A DNA stretch of 64,000 nt from Deinococcus planocerae (GCF_002869765.1 NZ_PNOR01000021.1:1-64000); one strand, 5' to 3'. Positions 34,417-46,537 are shown, counted from the first letter of the stretch. Numbers and translations are program-made. Notes: generated from the sequence alone by a model not told the origin.

Positions 34417-35103
34417 TTAGTTTTCCAGCCGGGCCACAGCGCCCCGCATGGCCGGGACGGGGTTCTCCACCACCCGCCCGTGACCGGGAGCGAGCCGGGC
34501 CGGATTCAGGTCGGCGAGGCGGCGGGCGCTGGCAAGAGCCGTGGGCGCGTGCCACGTGGCGAGGGCCGGGAAGGGGAAGATCGGGCGGCGCTCGCTGACG
34601 ACGGTCACGCCGCCGACGGTGTGGTAGGCATCTCCCGCGATCAGGGTGCCGTCGCGCGTGTCGAGGAGGGCAATCTGGCCGGGAGTGTGGCCGGGCGCGG
34701 CGACGACCTCCAAACTCCTCACCCGGTCGCCCTGGTGGAGAGGCCGCACGGGGACGGTGCTGGGACGCCAGCCGCCGCGCAGGGGAGAGAGGGGCTCGTC
34801 CGGGTCGAGTTGCCTTTCGTCCCGCAGCAGGCGCACTTCCCGGGAGGAGAGCAGGACGGGAACATCGGGCAGGGCCGCGTGCAGCGCCCCGAGACTCCCG
34901 GTGTGGTCCACGTGCGCGTGCGTCAGGACGATGCGGCGGATGGGTTGCCCGAGCGTCCGAGCCGCCTTCAGGATGCCGGGCGCACTTCCGCCGATCCCGG
35001 TGTCCACCAGCGTCAGACCGTCCTTTTCTCCCACCAGATAGACGTTGACGAGACCCAAACGGGTGAGCCGACGAAGATACGGACCGTGACGGGTGTGCCG
35101 CAT
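34417..35103 (-). CDS. MBL-fold metallohydrolase
   Basis: A 228-residue MBL protein with 'GLTLVDTGIGGSA', THAHVDHTGSLG (about 76-87), 'AAPGHTPGQIALLDTRDGTLIAGDAY' and a late APGHG. ATG 35103 (MRHTRHGP) is chosen because GAAGGAG lies 7 nt upstream. It is divergent from a TetR-family gene, which probably controls it. Substrate unknown. Confidence 0.88.
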   Translation of the reverse strand: MRHTRHGPYLRRLTRLGLVNVYLVGEKDGLTLVDTGIGGSAPGILKAARTLGQPIRRIVLTHAHVDHTGSLGALHAALPDVPVLLSSREVRLLRDERQLDPDEPLSPLRGGWRPSTVPVRPLHQGDRVRSLEVVAAPGHTPGQIALLDTRDGTLIAGDAYHTVGGVTVVSERRPIFPFPALATWHAPTALASARRLADLNPARLAPGHGRVVENPVPAMRGAVARLEN

Positions 35104-35134
35104 GGGGCGCCTCCTTCTCAAGGCAAACGCTCTT

Positions 35135-35183
35135 CGTCTTGAGACCGAGCAACGTGTGTCCTCAATTTTCCGTCGTCAAGACG
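35135..35183. promoter_or_regulatory. Inverted repeat CGTCTTGA / TCAAGACG, candidate TetR operator
   Basis: CGTCTTGA (35135-35142) and TCAAGACG (35176-35183) are inverted in the 93-bp divergent region. The right arm is itself within CGTCGTCAAGACG and ends where the -10 of the tetR gene begins. Confidence 0.4.
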
Positions 35184-35189
35184 TACACT
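35184..35189 (+). promoter_or_regulatory. -10 element TACACT of the tetR-family gene
   Basis: TACACT ends 7 nt before the ATG at 35197. Confidence 0.55.
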
Positions 35190-35196
35190 GTTCGGC

Positions 35197-35751
35197 ATGG
35201 TGTACCCGGCGAAGCTCAGCCCGGAGGCGATTCTCCAGACGGCCCTCGACCTGCTGGAGGGGGGAGGCGAGGAGGCCCTGAACATGCGTTCGCTCGCCGA
35301 GCGGCTGGGCGTGCGCCCGAGCAGCCTCTACCGGCACTATCCCGACCGGGCAGCCCTGGTGGCGGCGTTAGAAGATCGGGCGGCCCTCGCGCTGGACGGC
35401 GCGCTGAGGGAAGCCAGCCGGGATCGTCCTCCCGGGGAGGCCCTGCGCGCCGCCGCCCACGCCTACCTCGGCTATTCGCGGGCGCACCCGCACCTGTACG
35501 GCCTGCTGCTCGCCCCACGTCCGCCTGCGCCCGCCGGACCCGGACCGGGCAAGGATCTCTGGAACGTTGTCCTGCACCTCGTCGGGGCCGTCACCGGGGA
35601 CCCGGACGACACGGCGGCGGCAGTGGCGTACTGGGCCTTCCTGCACGGCTACGTCCAGCTCGAACGCAGCGGCCAGTTCGGGGCGAGCGGTCCCCGGGGC
35701 GGCTTCGAGCGCGGGCTGGACGCGCTGGTGCGGGGCTTTTCTCCCTCATGA
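35197..35751 (+). CDS. TetR/AcrR-family transcriptional regulator
   Basis: A 184-residue regulator. The HTH is 'ALNMRSLAERLGVRPSSLYRHYPDRAALVAAL' (about 28-59). The C-terminal ligand domain has the 'WAFLHGYVQLERSGQF' segment typical of the TetR_C WHG-type domain. It is divergent from an MBL hydrolase gene, its likely target, with an inverted repeat between them. Confidence 0.9.
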   Translation: MVYPAKLSPEAILQTALDLLEGGGEEALNMRSLAERLGVRPSSLYRHYPDRAALVAALEDRAALALDGALREASRDRPPGEALRAAAHAYLGYSRAHPHLYGLLLAPRPPAPAGPGPGKDLWNVVLHLVGAVTGDPDDTAAAVAYWAFLHGYVQLERSGQFGASGPRGGFERGLDALVRGFSPS

Positions 35752-35815
35752 CGAGAGGGGCGGGGACCACCTCTCCCCCACCCCCTCCCTGGCCTTCTGA
35801 CTTCGACCCTCCGCC

Positions 35816-36924
<1,109 letters not shown>

Positions 36925-36928
<4 letters not shown>

Positions 36929-38235
36929 GCCTTTACCCCCTGCCCGGCCAGCGACCGCGCCGCCCGCGCGAAACTCTCCCCGCGCGCCCGGTAGTCGCGG
37001 AACAGGTCGAAGCTCGTCCCGACCGGCGCGAGAAGCACCGTGCCCCGCCCGCCCGGTCCGCCCAGCGCGGCGAGGCCCAGGGCAGCGGCCCGCCGCATTA
37101 CCTCGTCACCGTCCACCCCCGCCTCGAAGGGGAGGAGATCGAAGGGGAGGCCGAGAGCCTGCGCCATTTTCCCCCCGTCCTCCCCGAAGGCGATGACCCG
37201 CGTCACCCGGCCCCGCGCCGCCTCCCTCAACGGAGCGAGGTCAGCCCCCTTGTCCCGCCCGCCGACGAGCCAGGCAACCGGAGGCGTGGCGCGCGTGAGG
37301 GCGGCCTCCACCGCGATGGTGCGGGTGGCGATGGAGTCCTCGATAAACCGCACCTCTCCCACGCGGGCGACCGTCTCGAAGCGGCCCGCGACCGGGCGGG
37401 CGGTGCGGAGAGCTTCGGCCAGCGTCTCCACGTCGGGCACCCGGCCCAGCCGCTCCAGCAGGGCCTCGGCGGCGAGGACGGCGGCGGCGGCGTTGGCGGG
37501 GTGGAGGCCTTCGGGGAGGTCGGCGGCGGGCAGCACCTCCCGGCCATCCGCCAGGGAGATTCGCTCGGGAGAGAAGGTCCGCACGATGGCGCGGGTGGGC
37601 ACGTTCAGCCCCGCCGGGACGACGAGCACGTCCCCCTCCTCCTGCCCCGCCGTGATATTCAGTTTTGCCGCGTGGTACGCCTCCACGGTGCGGTGGCGGT
37701 CGAGGTGGTCCACGCCGAGGTTCGTGATCACCGCGACGGGCAGGCGCAGGCCGGGCACCCGCTCCAGTTGGAAGCTCGACAGCTCAACGACGCCGACCTC
37801 CGCCTCGTCCACCACGTCGAGGAGGGGGGGGTCGATGTTGCCGCCCTCGCGCGCGTTCAGGCCGCACGCCCTCAGCAGGTGCGCCGTCAAGACGGTCGTG
37901 CCCCCCTTGCCCGCCGTGCCCGTGATGCCGACGAGCGGGAGGTGGGGGCGCCTGCGGGCGGCGAGGGCCACCTCCCCGATGATCTCCGCGCCGCGCGACC
38001 CGAGCGCGAGCAGGTCGGGGTGGTCGATGGGCACGCCGGGGGCGGCCACGACCGTCCCGTAGGTCCCCGCCGCGTCGCCCTGCGCGAAGCCCAGCTCCCG
38101 CATGAGCGCCCTATCCTCGTCCGAGGGCCGCGCGTCGTGCCACTCGGCGCTCATCCCCTCCCGCGCGAGAAACCGCGCCACCCCCCGCCCGCTTCGCCCC
38201 AAGCCGTACAGCAACACCTTTCGCCCCCCATTCAC
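36925..38235 (-). CDS. murD: UDP-N-acetylmuramoylalanine--D-glutamate ligase
   Basis: A 436-residue Mur ligase adding D-Glu to UDP-MurNAc-L-Ala in the cytoplasm. It has an N-terminal nucleotide-sugar domain (YGLGRSGRGVARFLAREG), ATP motif GTAGKGGTT (one residue longer than the common GTNGKTT), 'NLGVDHLDRHRTVEAYHAAK' and 'FIEDSIATRTIAVEAAL'. GTG 38235 (VNGGRKVLLYG) is chosen from the leaderless -10. It is followed by ftsW with a 4-nt overlap. Confidence 0.93.
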
Positions 38236-38241
38236 GCTCCC

Positions 38242-38247
38242 AACATA
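38242..38247 (-). promoter_or_regulatory. -10 element TATGTT of murD-ftsW
   Basis: On the minus strand TATGTT ends 6 nt before the GTG at 38235. Confidence 0.5.
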
Positions 38248-38300
38248 AGGGAAAGACCAAGGGGCGGGGCCGGACGGGTGAGCGACGCGGCCTGACCAGC

Positions 38301-38306
38301 TAGGCT
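38301..38306 (+). promoter_or_regulatory. -10 element TAGGCT of a leaderless gene
   Basis: TAGGCT ends 6 nt before the ATG at 38313. Confidence 0.55.
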
Positions 38307-38312
38307 CTCGCC

Positions 38313-39104
38313 ATGCTCTCCCCGCCGAACGCCGAGGTCGGCGCGTTGCTGGACCGCCTGGGCGCGGACATTCGGCACGCTCTGGGTGACCGTCTCGTCG
38401 GCCTGTATCTCTACGGTTCGCTCGTCGCGGGGGACTTCGACCCCGCACACAGCGACGTGGACCTGCTCGCGGCCCTCTCTTCCGGGGTCGGTGGAGAGGA
38501 CGTGGAGGGGCTAGGCCGGATGCACGCGCGTCTCGTGGAGGATTTCCCCGCCTGGAACGACCGCATCGAGGTCGATTATGTGCCGCTCGCCGCCCTGCGG
38601 ACGTTCCGGACCGAGCCCGGCGTGATGATCCGGATCAGCCCGGGGGAACCTCTCAACCTCCTCAAAGCCGGGCCGCATTACCTCGTGAACTGGTATACGG
38701 CGAGGCAAAGCGGCGTCGCGCTGTTTGGCCCACCGCCGCTGGAGCTTCTTCCCGAGATCACGCGGGCGGAGTTCGTGGCGGGCATTCGGGGACACGCGGA
38801 CGCCTGGCCCCAGTGGGTGACGGAGATGCACCACCCCGGCGGGCAGGCGTACGCCGTCCTGACGCTGTGCCGGGCGCTCTCCACGGTGACCCACGGCGAG
38901 CAGGTCTCCAAGCGGCGGGCGGGGCTGTGGGCGCAGGAGCGGCTGCCGGAGTGGCACTTCCTGATCAGTTGGGCGCTGGCTTGGCGGTACGGGGGCGGAA
39001 CGCAGACGCCCGATCAGGACCACTTTGCGGAGACGGTGCGCTTCGTCCGTGAGGTGGCAGGCCGCATCGCCGCCGTCCCACCCTGGCAGGACCGCTCCGA
39101 CTGA
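38313..39104 (+). CDS. Aminoglycoside adenylyltransferase-like nucleotidyltransferase
   Basis: A 263-residue protein. An N-terminal pol-beta-type NTase domain has GSLVAGDFDPAHSDVDLL (about 35-52), containing GS and DxD metal ligands, with a third acidic residue in 'IEVDYVP'. A C-terminal helical domain follows ('AYAVLTLCRALSTVTHGEQVSKRRAGLWAQERLP'), as in ANT(3'')/DUF4111 enzymes. It may modify an aminoglycoside or another substrate; resistance is not implied by sequence alone. Confidence 0.8.
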   Translation: MLSPPNAEVGALLDRLGADIRHALGDRLVGLYLYGSLVAGDFDPAHSDVDLLAALSSGVGGEDVEGLGRMHARLVEDFPAWNDRIEVDYVPLAALRTFRTEPGVMIRISPGEPLNLLKAGPHYLVNWYTARQSGVALFGPPPLELLPEITRAEFVAGIRGHADAWPQWVTEMHHPGGQAYAVLTLCRALSTVTHGEQVSKRRAGLWAQERLPEWHFLISWALAWRYGGGTQTPDQDHFAETVRFVREVAGRIAAVPPWQDRSD

Positions 39105-39114
39105 CGACTGACCT

Positions 39115-39441
39115 CTACCGCACCCGCACGGCCTTCGTCGCGGGCTGCTTGCGGACCCACGCGACGAACCGGTGCACGTCCTCGTGGGCGAGCAGGGCGT
39201 CCACGCTGTTGTACTCCCCGGCCAGCTCCGCGTTCGTGAAGGTGCGGTGGAGGAACTTGTGGCAGGCGGGGCACAGGGGCACGGTGGGCAGCTCGTGGAT
39301 CTTGACCCCCTGCCGCCGACCCTGCGATTTGGGGACGAGGTGATGCTCGGTGAGCACGGGGGTCTCCCGCCCGCACAACCCGCACCGCTCCGGCTCGGCG
39401 GGGGGCGGGGGCCAGTTGGTCTCGGGTCGGCGGCGCGACAT
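39115..39441 (-). CDS. HNH endonuclease-like protein
   Basis: A 108-residue protein with the zinc-binding pair CGLCGRE and CPACHKF around the catalytic '[12 protein letters not shown]' segment, the HNH layout. The C-terminal '[15 protein letters not shown]' is extra. The start ATG 39441 (MSRRRPETN) is chosen because the upstream in-frame sequence is unconserved-looking. Whether it cuts DNA is unknown; no restriction or mobile-element context is present. Confidence 0.75.
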   Translation of the reverse strand: MSRRRPETNWPPPPAEPERCGLCGRETPVLTEHHLVPKSQGRRQGVKIHELPTVPLCPACHKFLHRTFTNAELAGEYNSVDALLAHEDVHRFVAWVRKQPATKAVRVR

Positions 39442-39551
39442 CAGGGAGGATGATCGCGTGTGGGGGCGTGAAAAACCGGGTGAGGAATTACGGGGCACGC
39501 CGGGTGGAAAAGAGGGCCAGAGCTTTCACTCCTGCCCTTCCAGCGCCCGGG

Positions 39552-39965
39552 TCACTGGGCGCGGCGGGGCCACACGAAGGCGATGACCTGGGTCAGGGCC
39601 ACGCCCCACAGCAGCCAGGCTGCGGCCAGCAGGAGCGATGCGGGGGGCAGGCCGTACAGGGCCGGGAAAAAGGTCAGGGCGAGGCCGTCGAGAAGCATGG
39701 CGGTGAACGACATGACGACCACGGCGGGCAAGACCGCCGCTCCTCTCGCGCCGCTGAGGGTGAGGCCGACCCACAAGAACGCCCAGGCGACAGGCAGGGA
39801 GAGCACAAAGACCAGGGGAAGCGCGGCGCTGCCCTGCACGAAGACGGACGGTCCCAGGAACCGGATCATCATCGCGGCCAGGAACCACAGCGCGGCTCCG
39901 AGCGCGACGAGGACCGGCAGGCGCAGGGCGGGGCGAGGCGGTGAGGAAAGGGGGGCAGTCGTCAT
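39552..39965 (-). CDS. Small membrane protein (DUF5367-like)
   Basis: A 137-residue protein with four predicted helices (for example 'LRLPVLVALGAALWFLAAMMIRFLG', 'LPLVFVLSLPVAWAFLWVGL', 'LLLAAAWLLWGVALTQVIAF'). AGGAGG lies 5 nt upstream of the ATG and the start overlaps the stop of the TetR gene by ATGA. It is therefore co-transcribed with and probably controlled by that TetR repressor. Role unknown. Confidence 0.78.
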   Translation of the reverse strand: MTTAPLSSPPRPALRLPVLVALGAALWFLAAMMIRFLGPSVFVQGSAALPLVFVLSLPVAWAFLWVGLTLSGARGAAVLPAVVVMSFTAMLLDGLALTFFPALYGLPPASLLLAAAWLLWGVALTQVIAFVWPRRAQ

Positions 39966-40519
39966 AACAAACCTCCTGCGTGCAGCGCGTCTTTGAGCGC
40001 GCGAAACGCCTCGTCGGTGCGCTCCTCGTCCCCAGTCGAAAAGCGGTCGATCAACAGCCCCGTCAAGGCGGCCAGCACGACGTTGACGGTCGGCCCCGGC
40101 ACGTCCTCGCGCAGGTGCGCGGCGACCACGCCCAGCCAGGCGGCGATGGCGCCCCGCGCGAAGTGTCGGTAGTGCTCGTCCCCGCCCATGGCGTGGAGTT
40201 CCACCTCGAACAGCGAGCGCAGGAAAGGCGTGAGTTCGGGGGAGGTGAGCCGCGCCCAAAGCACGGCGAGGCGCGTGGCGGGGTCGGCAGCGGGGTCCAC
40301 CGCGGCGAGGGCGACTTGCTGCTGAGCGGCGATGGCAGACAAAACCTCGACGACGAGCCCTTCTTTGGAGCCGAAGTGATACAGCAGCAGGCGAGGACTA
40401 ACCCCCAGGGCGGCGGCGAGGGGTCGGAGGCTGAGGTCGGTCAGGCCGTGCTCCAACACATAGGCGGCGGCGCGCTGGAGCAAATCGGCCTTGGCCTGCG
40501 GATTCGGCGGTCGTCCCAT
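39962..40519 (-). CDS. TetR-family transcriptional regulator
   Basis: A 185-residue regulator. The HTH is 'LTDLSLRPLAAALGVSPRLLLYHFGSKEGLVVEVL' (about 26-60). The C-terminal domain is helical ('FLRSLFEVELHAMGGDEHYRHFARGAI'). It is the first gene of a two-gene operon with a small membrane protein, and a 16-bp inverted repeat lies just upstream, so autoregulation is likely. Confidence 0.9.
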   Translation of the reverse strand: MGRPPNPQAKADLLQRAAAYVLEHGLTDLSLRPLAAALGVSPRLLLYHFGSKEGLVVEVLSAIAAQQQVALAAVDPAADPATRLAVLWARLTSPELTPFLRSLFEVELHAMGGDEHYRHFARGAIAAWLGVVAAHLREDVPGPTVNVVLAALTGLLIDRFSTGDEERTDEAFRALKDALHAGGLL

Positions 40520-40530
40520 ATCCTCCCCGT

Positions 40531-40546
40531 TCGTTACGTGAAACGA
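40531..40546. promoter_or_regulatory. Candidate TetR operator TCGTTACGTGAAACGA
   Basis: TCGTT and AACGA arms flank a 6-bp core, 12 bp upstream of the TetR ATG (40519). TATCCT on the minus strand (40553-40558) is a plausible -10, so the operator would overlap the transcription start and block it. Confidence 0.5.
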
Positions 40547-40674
40547 GTGTGGAGGATAGGCGGGTGAAAGTCAAGACCGCATGGCGGGGGAGGTGGTACA
40601 TGGGAACAAGAAGAGGTCGAGCATGACCTCCGCCCCTGCCGCCCCCTGCGGCTTACAGCGGTACGAAGTTCGGC

Positions 40675-41295
40675 TCACCCCTTCGGGCGGGTCATCCCGT
40701 AACAGGCGAGGATATTCCCGGACCCCTGCCACGTGCGGGTGTGCAGGAGCTTGGGGGATACGGGCGGTCGCCCCACGAACAAAGGCGTCCCCTCCCCCGC
40801 GACCAACGGAAAGATCATCAGGTGCAGCTCGTCCACCAGGTCGTGCGCCAGGAGATGATTCCACAGCACACGGCCCGCGAACATAAACACGTCACGGCCC
40901 GGCTCCTGTTTCAACGCGGCGACTTCCCGGGCGGCGTCCGCCACCTTAACGATGCGCGTGTTCCCATCCCACGGCGACAGCTCCTCGCGTGTGAGGTGGT
41001 CGGAGACGACGATCTTCTCCATCTGCCTCTGAAGCTCCGCCATCTCCCGCCGCACTGCCGTGGCACCCTGGTCGTCTGGCACGCCCGTCCAGTACCGCAT
41101 GTTGCCCAGGAAGTTGGTGCGGCCACTGAGCAGCAGGGTGTCGGCGGCGCGCATCCGCTCGGCCATGTAGCCGTCGAAGGTCTGGTCGCCCGCGTAGTCC
41201 GGGTGGAAATGGTCGAAGAGGGCGTCCAGGCTGCGGTCTTTTCCCTCGTAGTAGCCGTCGAGCGTGACGAGGTTGCCCACGATCAGTTTCCGCAT
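40675..41295 (-). CDS. Dihydrofolate reductase-family protein (RibD C-terminal-like)
   Basis: A 206-residue reductase-like protein. '[26 protein letters not shown]' at the start, '[19 protein letters not shown]' in the middle and '[39 protein letters not shown]' at the end are the RibD_C/DHFR-like pattern of YyaP/YwjB proteins. It probably binds NADPH; substrate unknown. The start is fixed by a leaderless -10 embedded in the end of the upstream DUF1517 gene. Confidence 0.85.
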   Translation of the reverse strand: MRKLIVGNLVTLDGYYEGKDRSLDALFDHFHPDYAGDQTFDGYMAERMRAADTLLLSGRTNFLGNMRYWTGVPDDQGATAVRREMAELQRQMEKIVVSDHLTREELSPWDGNTRIVKVADAAREVAALKQEPGRDVFMFAGRVLWNHLLAHDLVDELHLMIFPLVAGEGTPLFVGRPPVSPKLLHTRTWQGSGNILACYGMTRPKG

Positions 41296-41301
41296 CGCCC
41301 A

Positions 41302-41307
41302 ACCCTA
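41302..41307 (-). promoter_or_regulatory. -10 element TAGGGT of the DHFR-family gene
   Basis: On the minus strand TAGGGT ends 6 nt before the ATG at 41295. Its TAG is also the stop codon of the upstream gene, so the promoter lies inside the end of that gene. Confidence 0.5.
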
Positions 41308-42309
41308 CAGCTTCGTGAGCTTGGGGTACTTCAAGATCGCCTCGTCCTCGCTCAGGAACTCGCCGGGCGCGTCGGGGCTCCAGACGACCTCGGCGCGGAT
41401 CAGGTCGCCGGGGCTGACCGAACTGATCGCACTCAGGGCGGCGCGGGCCTCCCCGGCGGTGGTCACGCCCGCGGGCGGCAGCGAGGCGAGGGCGTGCGCG
41501 GCGACGGCGATGGTCACGGCGAGGTAGAGGTCGCCCGTGTCTCCCTGGAAGGTGTAGTCGCCCCGCTGCTCGAAGCCGGTGTTCACGTCACGGTTCTGGT
41601 AGTTGCTCGTGGTCTGCTCGGTGAAAGCGGCGCGGGCCTCGGTCGCCCAGGCGCCCACCTGGGCCTCGGCGGCGCTCGCCGATCCCTGGGCACGCTCGAC
41701 GTTGCCGTACACCCAACGCTCGGGGTGGCGCAGGGCGACGAGGGCGGCTTCCTGAAGCATCCGACTCAACCCCTCGTTGGTGTCGGGGTCTCCGCTCTGG
41801 GCCACGCGCTGGAGCGAGCGCTTCACCTCGTCGCCCTCGGCCATCAGGATTTGCACGCACACGGCCTGCGCGGTGCCGCTCAGGCTCCCCAGGCCGCCGC
41901 CGCCGAGGGTCTGCGCCCCGCCCCCCCCGCCCAGGCTGCGGCGCATGAAGCCCACCACGGAGAAGACCACCAGCCCGAACAGGAGCAGGCCGATCAGCCC
42001 GAAGCCCCCGCCCCCGTAGCCGTACCCGCCCCCGCCGACGATGACCGGGCCGCCTCCCCCGATGATCACGGGCCCGCCCCCGTAGCCCCCGCCGTACCCG
42101 CCGCCCGGGAAGCCGCCGGAGTACCCTCCACCCCCGCCGCCGTACCCGCCGCCCCCCACCGAGCCGCCCCCGCCGCCCGCGCTCCCCCCGAAGCCCCCGC
42201 CCGACTGCGCGCCCGCGTGGCTCAGCAGGGTCAGCAGGGCGAGGCACAGGGCGAGGGCGGCGAGGAGGGTCAGGGCGCCCCGCAGGGTCCTTGGGGAGAG
42301 GCTCGGCAT
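41305..42309 (-). CDS. DUF1517 membrane protein with Gly-rich tract
   Basis: A 334-residue protein. A signal/TM segment (about 12-34) is followed by about 80 residues of Gly/Tyr/Ser-rich sequence with repeats of GGGGYGGG and GPVI(I/V)GGGG, then one TM helix ('[19 protein letters not shown]', about 110-128). The DUF1517 domain ('[50 protein letters not shown]') fills the rest. DUF1517 occurs in cyanobacteria and plastids with unknown role. TACACT lies 9 nt upstream of the ATG. Confidence 0.82.
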   Translation of the reverse strand: MPSLSPRTLRGALTLLAALALCLALLTLLSHAGAQSGGGFGGSAGGGGGSVGGGGYGGGGGGYSGGFPGGGYGGGYGGGPVIIGGGGPVIVGGGGYGYGGGGFGLIGLLLFGLVVFSVVGFMRRSLGGGGGAQTLGGGGLGSLSGTAQAVCVQILMAEGDEVKRSLQRVAQSGDPDTNEGLSRMLQEAALVALRHPERWVYGNVERAQGSASAAEAQVGAWATEARAAFTEQTTSNYQNRDVNTGFEQRGDYTFQGDTGDLYLAVTIAVAAHALASLPPAGVTTAGEARAALSAISSVSPGDLIRAEVVWSPDAPGEFLSEDEAILKYPKLTKL

Positions 42310-42399
42310 ACTGGCCCCAGTGTAGGGGCTGGGGACCCCGAATGCCTCCCAGCGCGTGAAGTATCGGCAAAGACCCGTCCTCCTCCCGCGGGCGCGCCG

Positions 42400-42405
42400 T
42401 ACACT
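42400..42405 (+). promoter_or_regulatory. -10 element TACACT of a leaderless gene
   Basis: TACACT ends 7 nt before the ATG at 42413. Confidence 0.55.
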
Positions 42406-42412
42406 GCCCGCC

Positions 42413-42811
42413 ATGAGCGGCGAGACGGGCGGGGGGGGGCAGACGGTGGAGCTGACGCAGGCGGGGTGGAACGCTTTCCTGGCGGGCCTGTACGAGCGGG
42501 ACGACCAGCTTCAGAGGCGCGTGCCGGGGGCGGAGTACCTCCCCGAGGAGGCGGTGGACGCCTACGTGCTCAGCGGCCACGCGGAGGCCCTGCGCAGCGC
42601 GGAGGTGGAGGGCGACGTGTGGGGGACCCTCTTGGATATCGAGGAGGAGGCCGGGGACGAGGAGGAGGCGTGGGCGAAGATCGTCGCCTTCTACCTCGAC
42701 CGGGGGTGCGTCCTCGTGCGGGTGCAGGGCGCCCAGGAGCCCGAGGAGTGGCTGCTCGCCGACACGCTGGCCGGGCGGCTGGGACTGACCGAGGCGGCGA
42801 AAGGGCCGTGA
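42413..42811 (+). CDS. Small acidic hypothetical protein
   Basis: A 132-residue acidic protein ([15 protein letters not shown]...). It has an acidic helix [11 protein letters not shown] in the middle and ends [12 protein letters not shown]. No signal peptide, membrane helix or recognised domain is visible. It is plausible as a real gene because of its leaderless -10 and coding-like codon bias. It lies 57 nt before the LEA-like gene but that gene has its own promoter. Confidence 0.7.
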   Translation: MSGETGGGGQTVELTQAGWNAFLAGLYERDDQLQRRVPGAEYLPEEAVDAYVLSGHAEALRSAEVEGDVWGTLLDIEEEAGDEEEAWAKIVAFYLDRGCVLVRVQGAQEPEEWLLADTLAGRLGLTEAAKGP

Positions 42812-42855
42812 ATTCGGCCTGAACAGGACCTCATCCGCCCCCGGACGGGGGGGAC

Positions 42856-42861
42856 TAGGCT
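42856..42861 (+). promoter_or_regulatory. -10 element TAGGCT of the LEA-like gene
   Basis: TAGGCT ends 7 nt before the ATG at 42869. Confidence 0.6.
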
Positions 42862-42868
42862 GACTCGT

Positions 42869-43837
42869 ATGTCCGAAAGTAACGACCGCCACTTCCCCCT
42901 CAAACGCCTCCTGCTGTTGGGTGCGCTGATCGGCGCGGGGGCCTACTACCTCAGCCGGGAGCAAAACCGCCGGGCCCTCGACCAGAAGCTCGGCGAGCTG
43001 GGCCTCAAGGACGCCGCCGAGAACGTGGGCGAGAGCGTCTCCCAGGGCTGGGAGAAGACAAAGGACGCCGCCGTGAGCGCCGGGCAGGTCATCGCCGAGA
43101 AGGCGGGCGAGGTCCAGCAGGCCGCCGCCTCGGGCGGAACCGAGGCCGGGGTGGACCGCGCCAAGCAGGTCGCCGACGACGTGAAGGCCGCCGTGGCCCG
43201 GGTGGCGGGCGAGGTAGGGGACGCGGCGGGCGACGTGGCCGCCACCGCCGGGCGCGAGGCGAAAGACGTGAAGGGCGAGGTGAAAGACGCCGCCGGGGAG
43301 GCCCGCAACGCCGCCCGTCAGGCCGCCGAGCAGGCCCAGAACAAGGCGCAGGACGCGGTACAGGGCGCGAAAGCCGCCGCCCAGAGCGCCAAGGACGACG
43401 TGCAGCAGGGCGCGGGCCAGGCCAGGGACAAGGCCCAGGACCTCGCGCGGGAGGCCAAGTCCACCGCGCAGGACGTGAAGTCGGACGTCAAGGACGCGGC
43501 GAACGCGGCCCAGGGCAACGCGGGCCACCTCCAGCAGGTCACGCAGGACCTGAGGATGGGCGAGCAGAGCGGCGCCACCGTTCCCGCTTCCGCCCAGCAG
43601 GCCAAGAGTGACGCCCAGGCCGCCGTGAGCGGCGCGACGGTCGAGGTCAAGGACGCGGCGCAGGACGCCAAGGCGGGCGCCCAGAGCGCGGCGAACAAGG
43701 CGCAGAACGCGGCCCAGGACGCGAAGAAGGACGCCGGGCGCGCGGCGAACGACGTGAAGGCGGACGTAAAAGGCGCCGCGCAGGACGTGAAGTCCGACGC
43801 CAAGAACGCCGTGCAGGACGCCAAGCGCAACCTCTGA
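42869..43837 (+). CDS. LEA group 3/LEA76-like desiccation protein
   Basis: A 322-residue protein with a membrane-anchor-like helix (LKRLLLLGALIGAGAYYLS, about 11-29). About 270 residues of Ala/Lys/Asp/Gln-rich amphipathic sequence follow, with an approximate 11-residue period (variants of 'AxxAKDDVQQ', 'DVKSDVKDAAN', 'ANKAQNAAQDAKKDAGRA'). This is the group 3 LEA pattern; D. radiodurans has a LEA76-type protein linked to desiccation survival. Such proteins are disordered in solution and fold or vitrify on drying. The membrane anchor would tether it to the inner membrane. A strong terminator follows. Confidence 0.85.
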   Translation: MSESNDRHFPLKRLLLLGALIGAGAYYLSREQNRRALDQKLGELGLKDAAENVGESVSQGWEKTKDAAVSAGQVIAEKAGEVQQAAASGGTEAGVDRAKQVADDVKAAVARVAGEVGDAAGDVAATAGREAKDVKGEVKDAAGEARNAARQAAEQAQNKAQDAVQGAKAAAQSAKDDVQQGAGQARDKAQDLAREAKSTAQDVKSDVKDAANAAQGNAGHLQQVTQDLRMGEQSGATVPASAQQAKSDAQAAVSGATVEVKDAAQDAKAGAQSAANKAQNAAQDAKKDAGRAANDVKADVKGAAQDVKSDAKNAVQDAKRNL

Positions 43838-43856
43838 ATCCGGCAAGACTCTCAAC

Positions 43857-43883
43857 GAACCTCCCGCCTGGGGGGTTCTTTTT
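43857..43883 (+). terminator. Rho-independent terminator after the LEA-like gene
   Basis: GAACCTCCC (43857-43865) pairs with GGGGGGTTC (43870-43878), followed by TTTTT. Confidence 0.88.
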
Positions 43884-43939
43884 CGTGCCCCGCCAGCCTG
43901 ACCGTGACGTCCGCCGCGCCCCTTTTTCCGGCGCGCGGG

Positions 43940-43945
43940 TAGACT
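43940..43945 (+). promoter_or_regulatory. -10 element TAGACT of clpS-clpA
   Basis: TAGACT ends 6 nt before the ATG at 43952. Confidence 0.6.
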
Positions 43946-43951
43946 CCCCGC

Positions 43952-44287
43952 ATGACGCGCCGGGACAACGAGACGGGCGGGCGCACCGGGACGCTGGAAC
44001 GCACGGGGACCCAGAACCAGACGCAGCGGCCCCGGCTCTACCGCGTGCTGCTGCTCAACGACGACTACACGCCGATGGACTTCGTGGTGCGGGTCCTGAC
44101 GCGCTACTTCCGCAAGTCGGGGTCCGAGGCCGAACTCATCATGCTCGCCGTCCACCACAAGGGGCAGGGGGTGGCGGGCGTCTACACCCGCGACGTGGCC
44201 GAGACGAAGGTCGCCCAGGTGACCGCCCACGCGCGGCGCGAGGGTCACCCCCTGATGGTCGTCGCCGAGCCGGAGCCGGGCGAGTGA
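43952..44287 (+). CDS. clpS: ATP-dependent Clp protease adaptor ClpS
   Basis: A 111-residue ClpS. The signature '[21 protein letters not shown]' (about 28-48) includes the N-degron pocket residues ([10 protein letters not shown]), and '[32 protein letters not shown]' follows. It delivers N-end-rule substrates to ClpA, encoded 10 nt downstream. The N-terminal extension (about 26 residues, Thr/Arg-rich) is the flexible part that enters the ClpA pore. Confidence 0.96.
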   Translation: MTRRDNETGGRTGTLERTGTQNQTQRPRLYRVLLLNDDYTPMDFVVRVLTRYFRKSGSEAELIMLAVHHKGQGVAGVYTRDVAETKVAQVTAHARREGHPLMVVAEPEPGE

Positions 44288-44297
44288 GGAAGCGGAA

Positions 44298-46523
<2,226 letters not shown>

Positions 46524-46537
46524 TCGCCTTCTCCCTC

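Noticed and set aside
42000..42180. Gly/Ser-rich codon repeats that could be taken for a DNA repeat element.
   Set aside because: The repeats are in frame and encode the DUF1517 protein's Gly tract.
41940..43837. The LEA-like ORF as a spurious Ala-rich frame.
   Set aside because: It has a leaderless promoter, a membrane-anchor helix, an 11-residue period and a strong terminator, all expected of a real gene.
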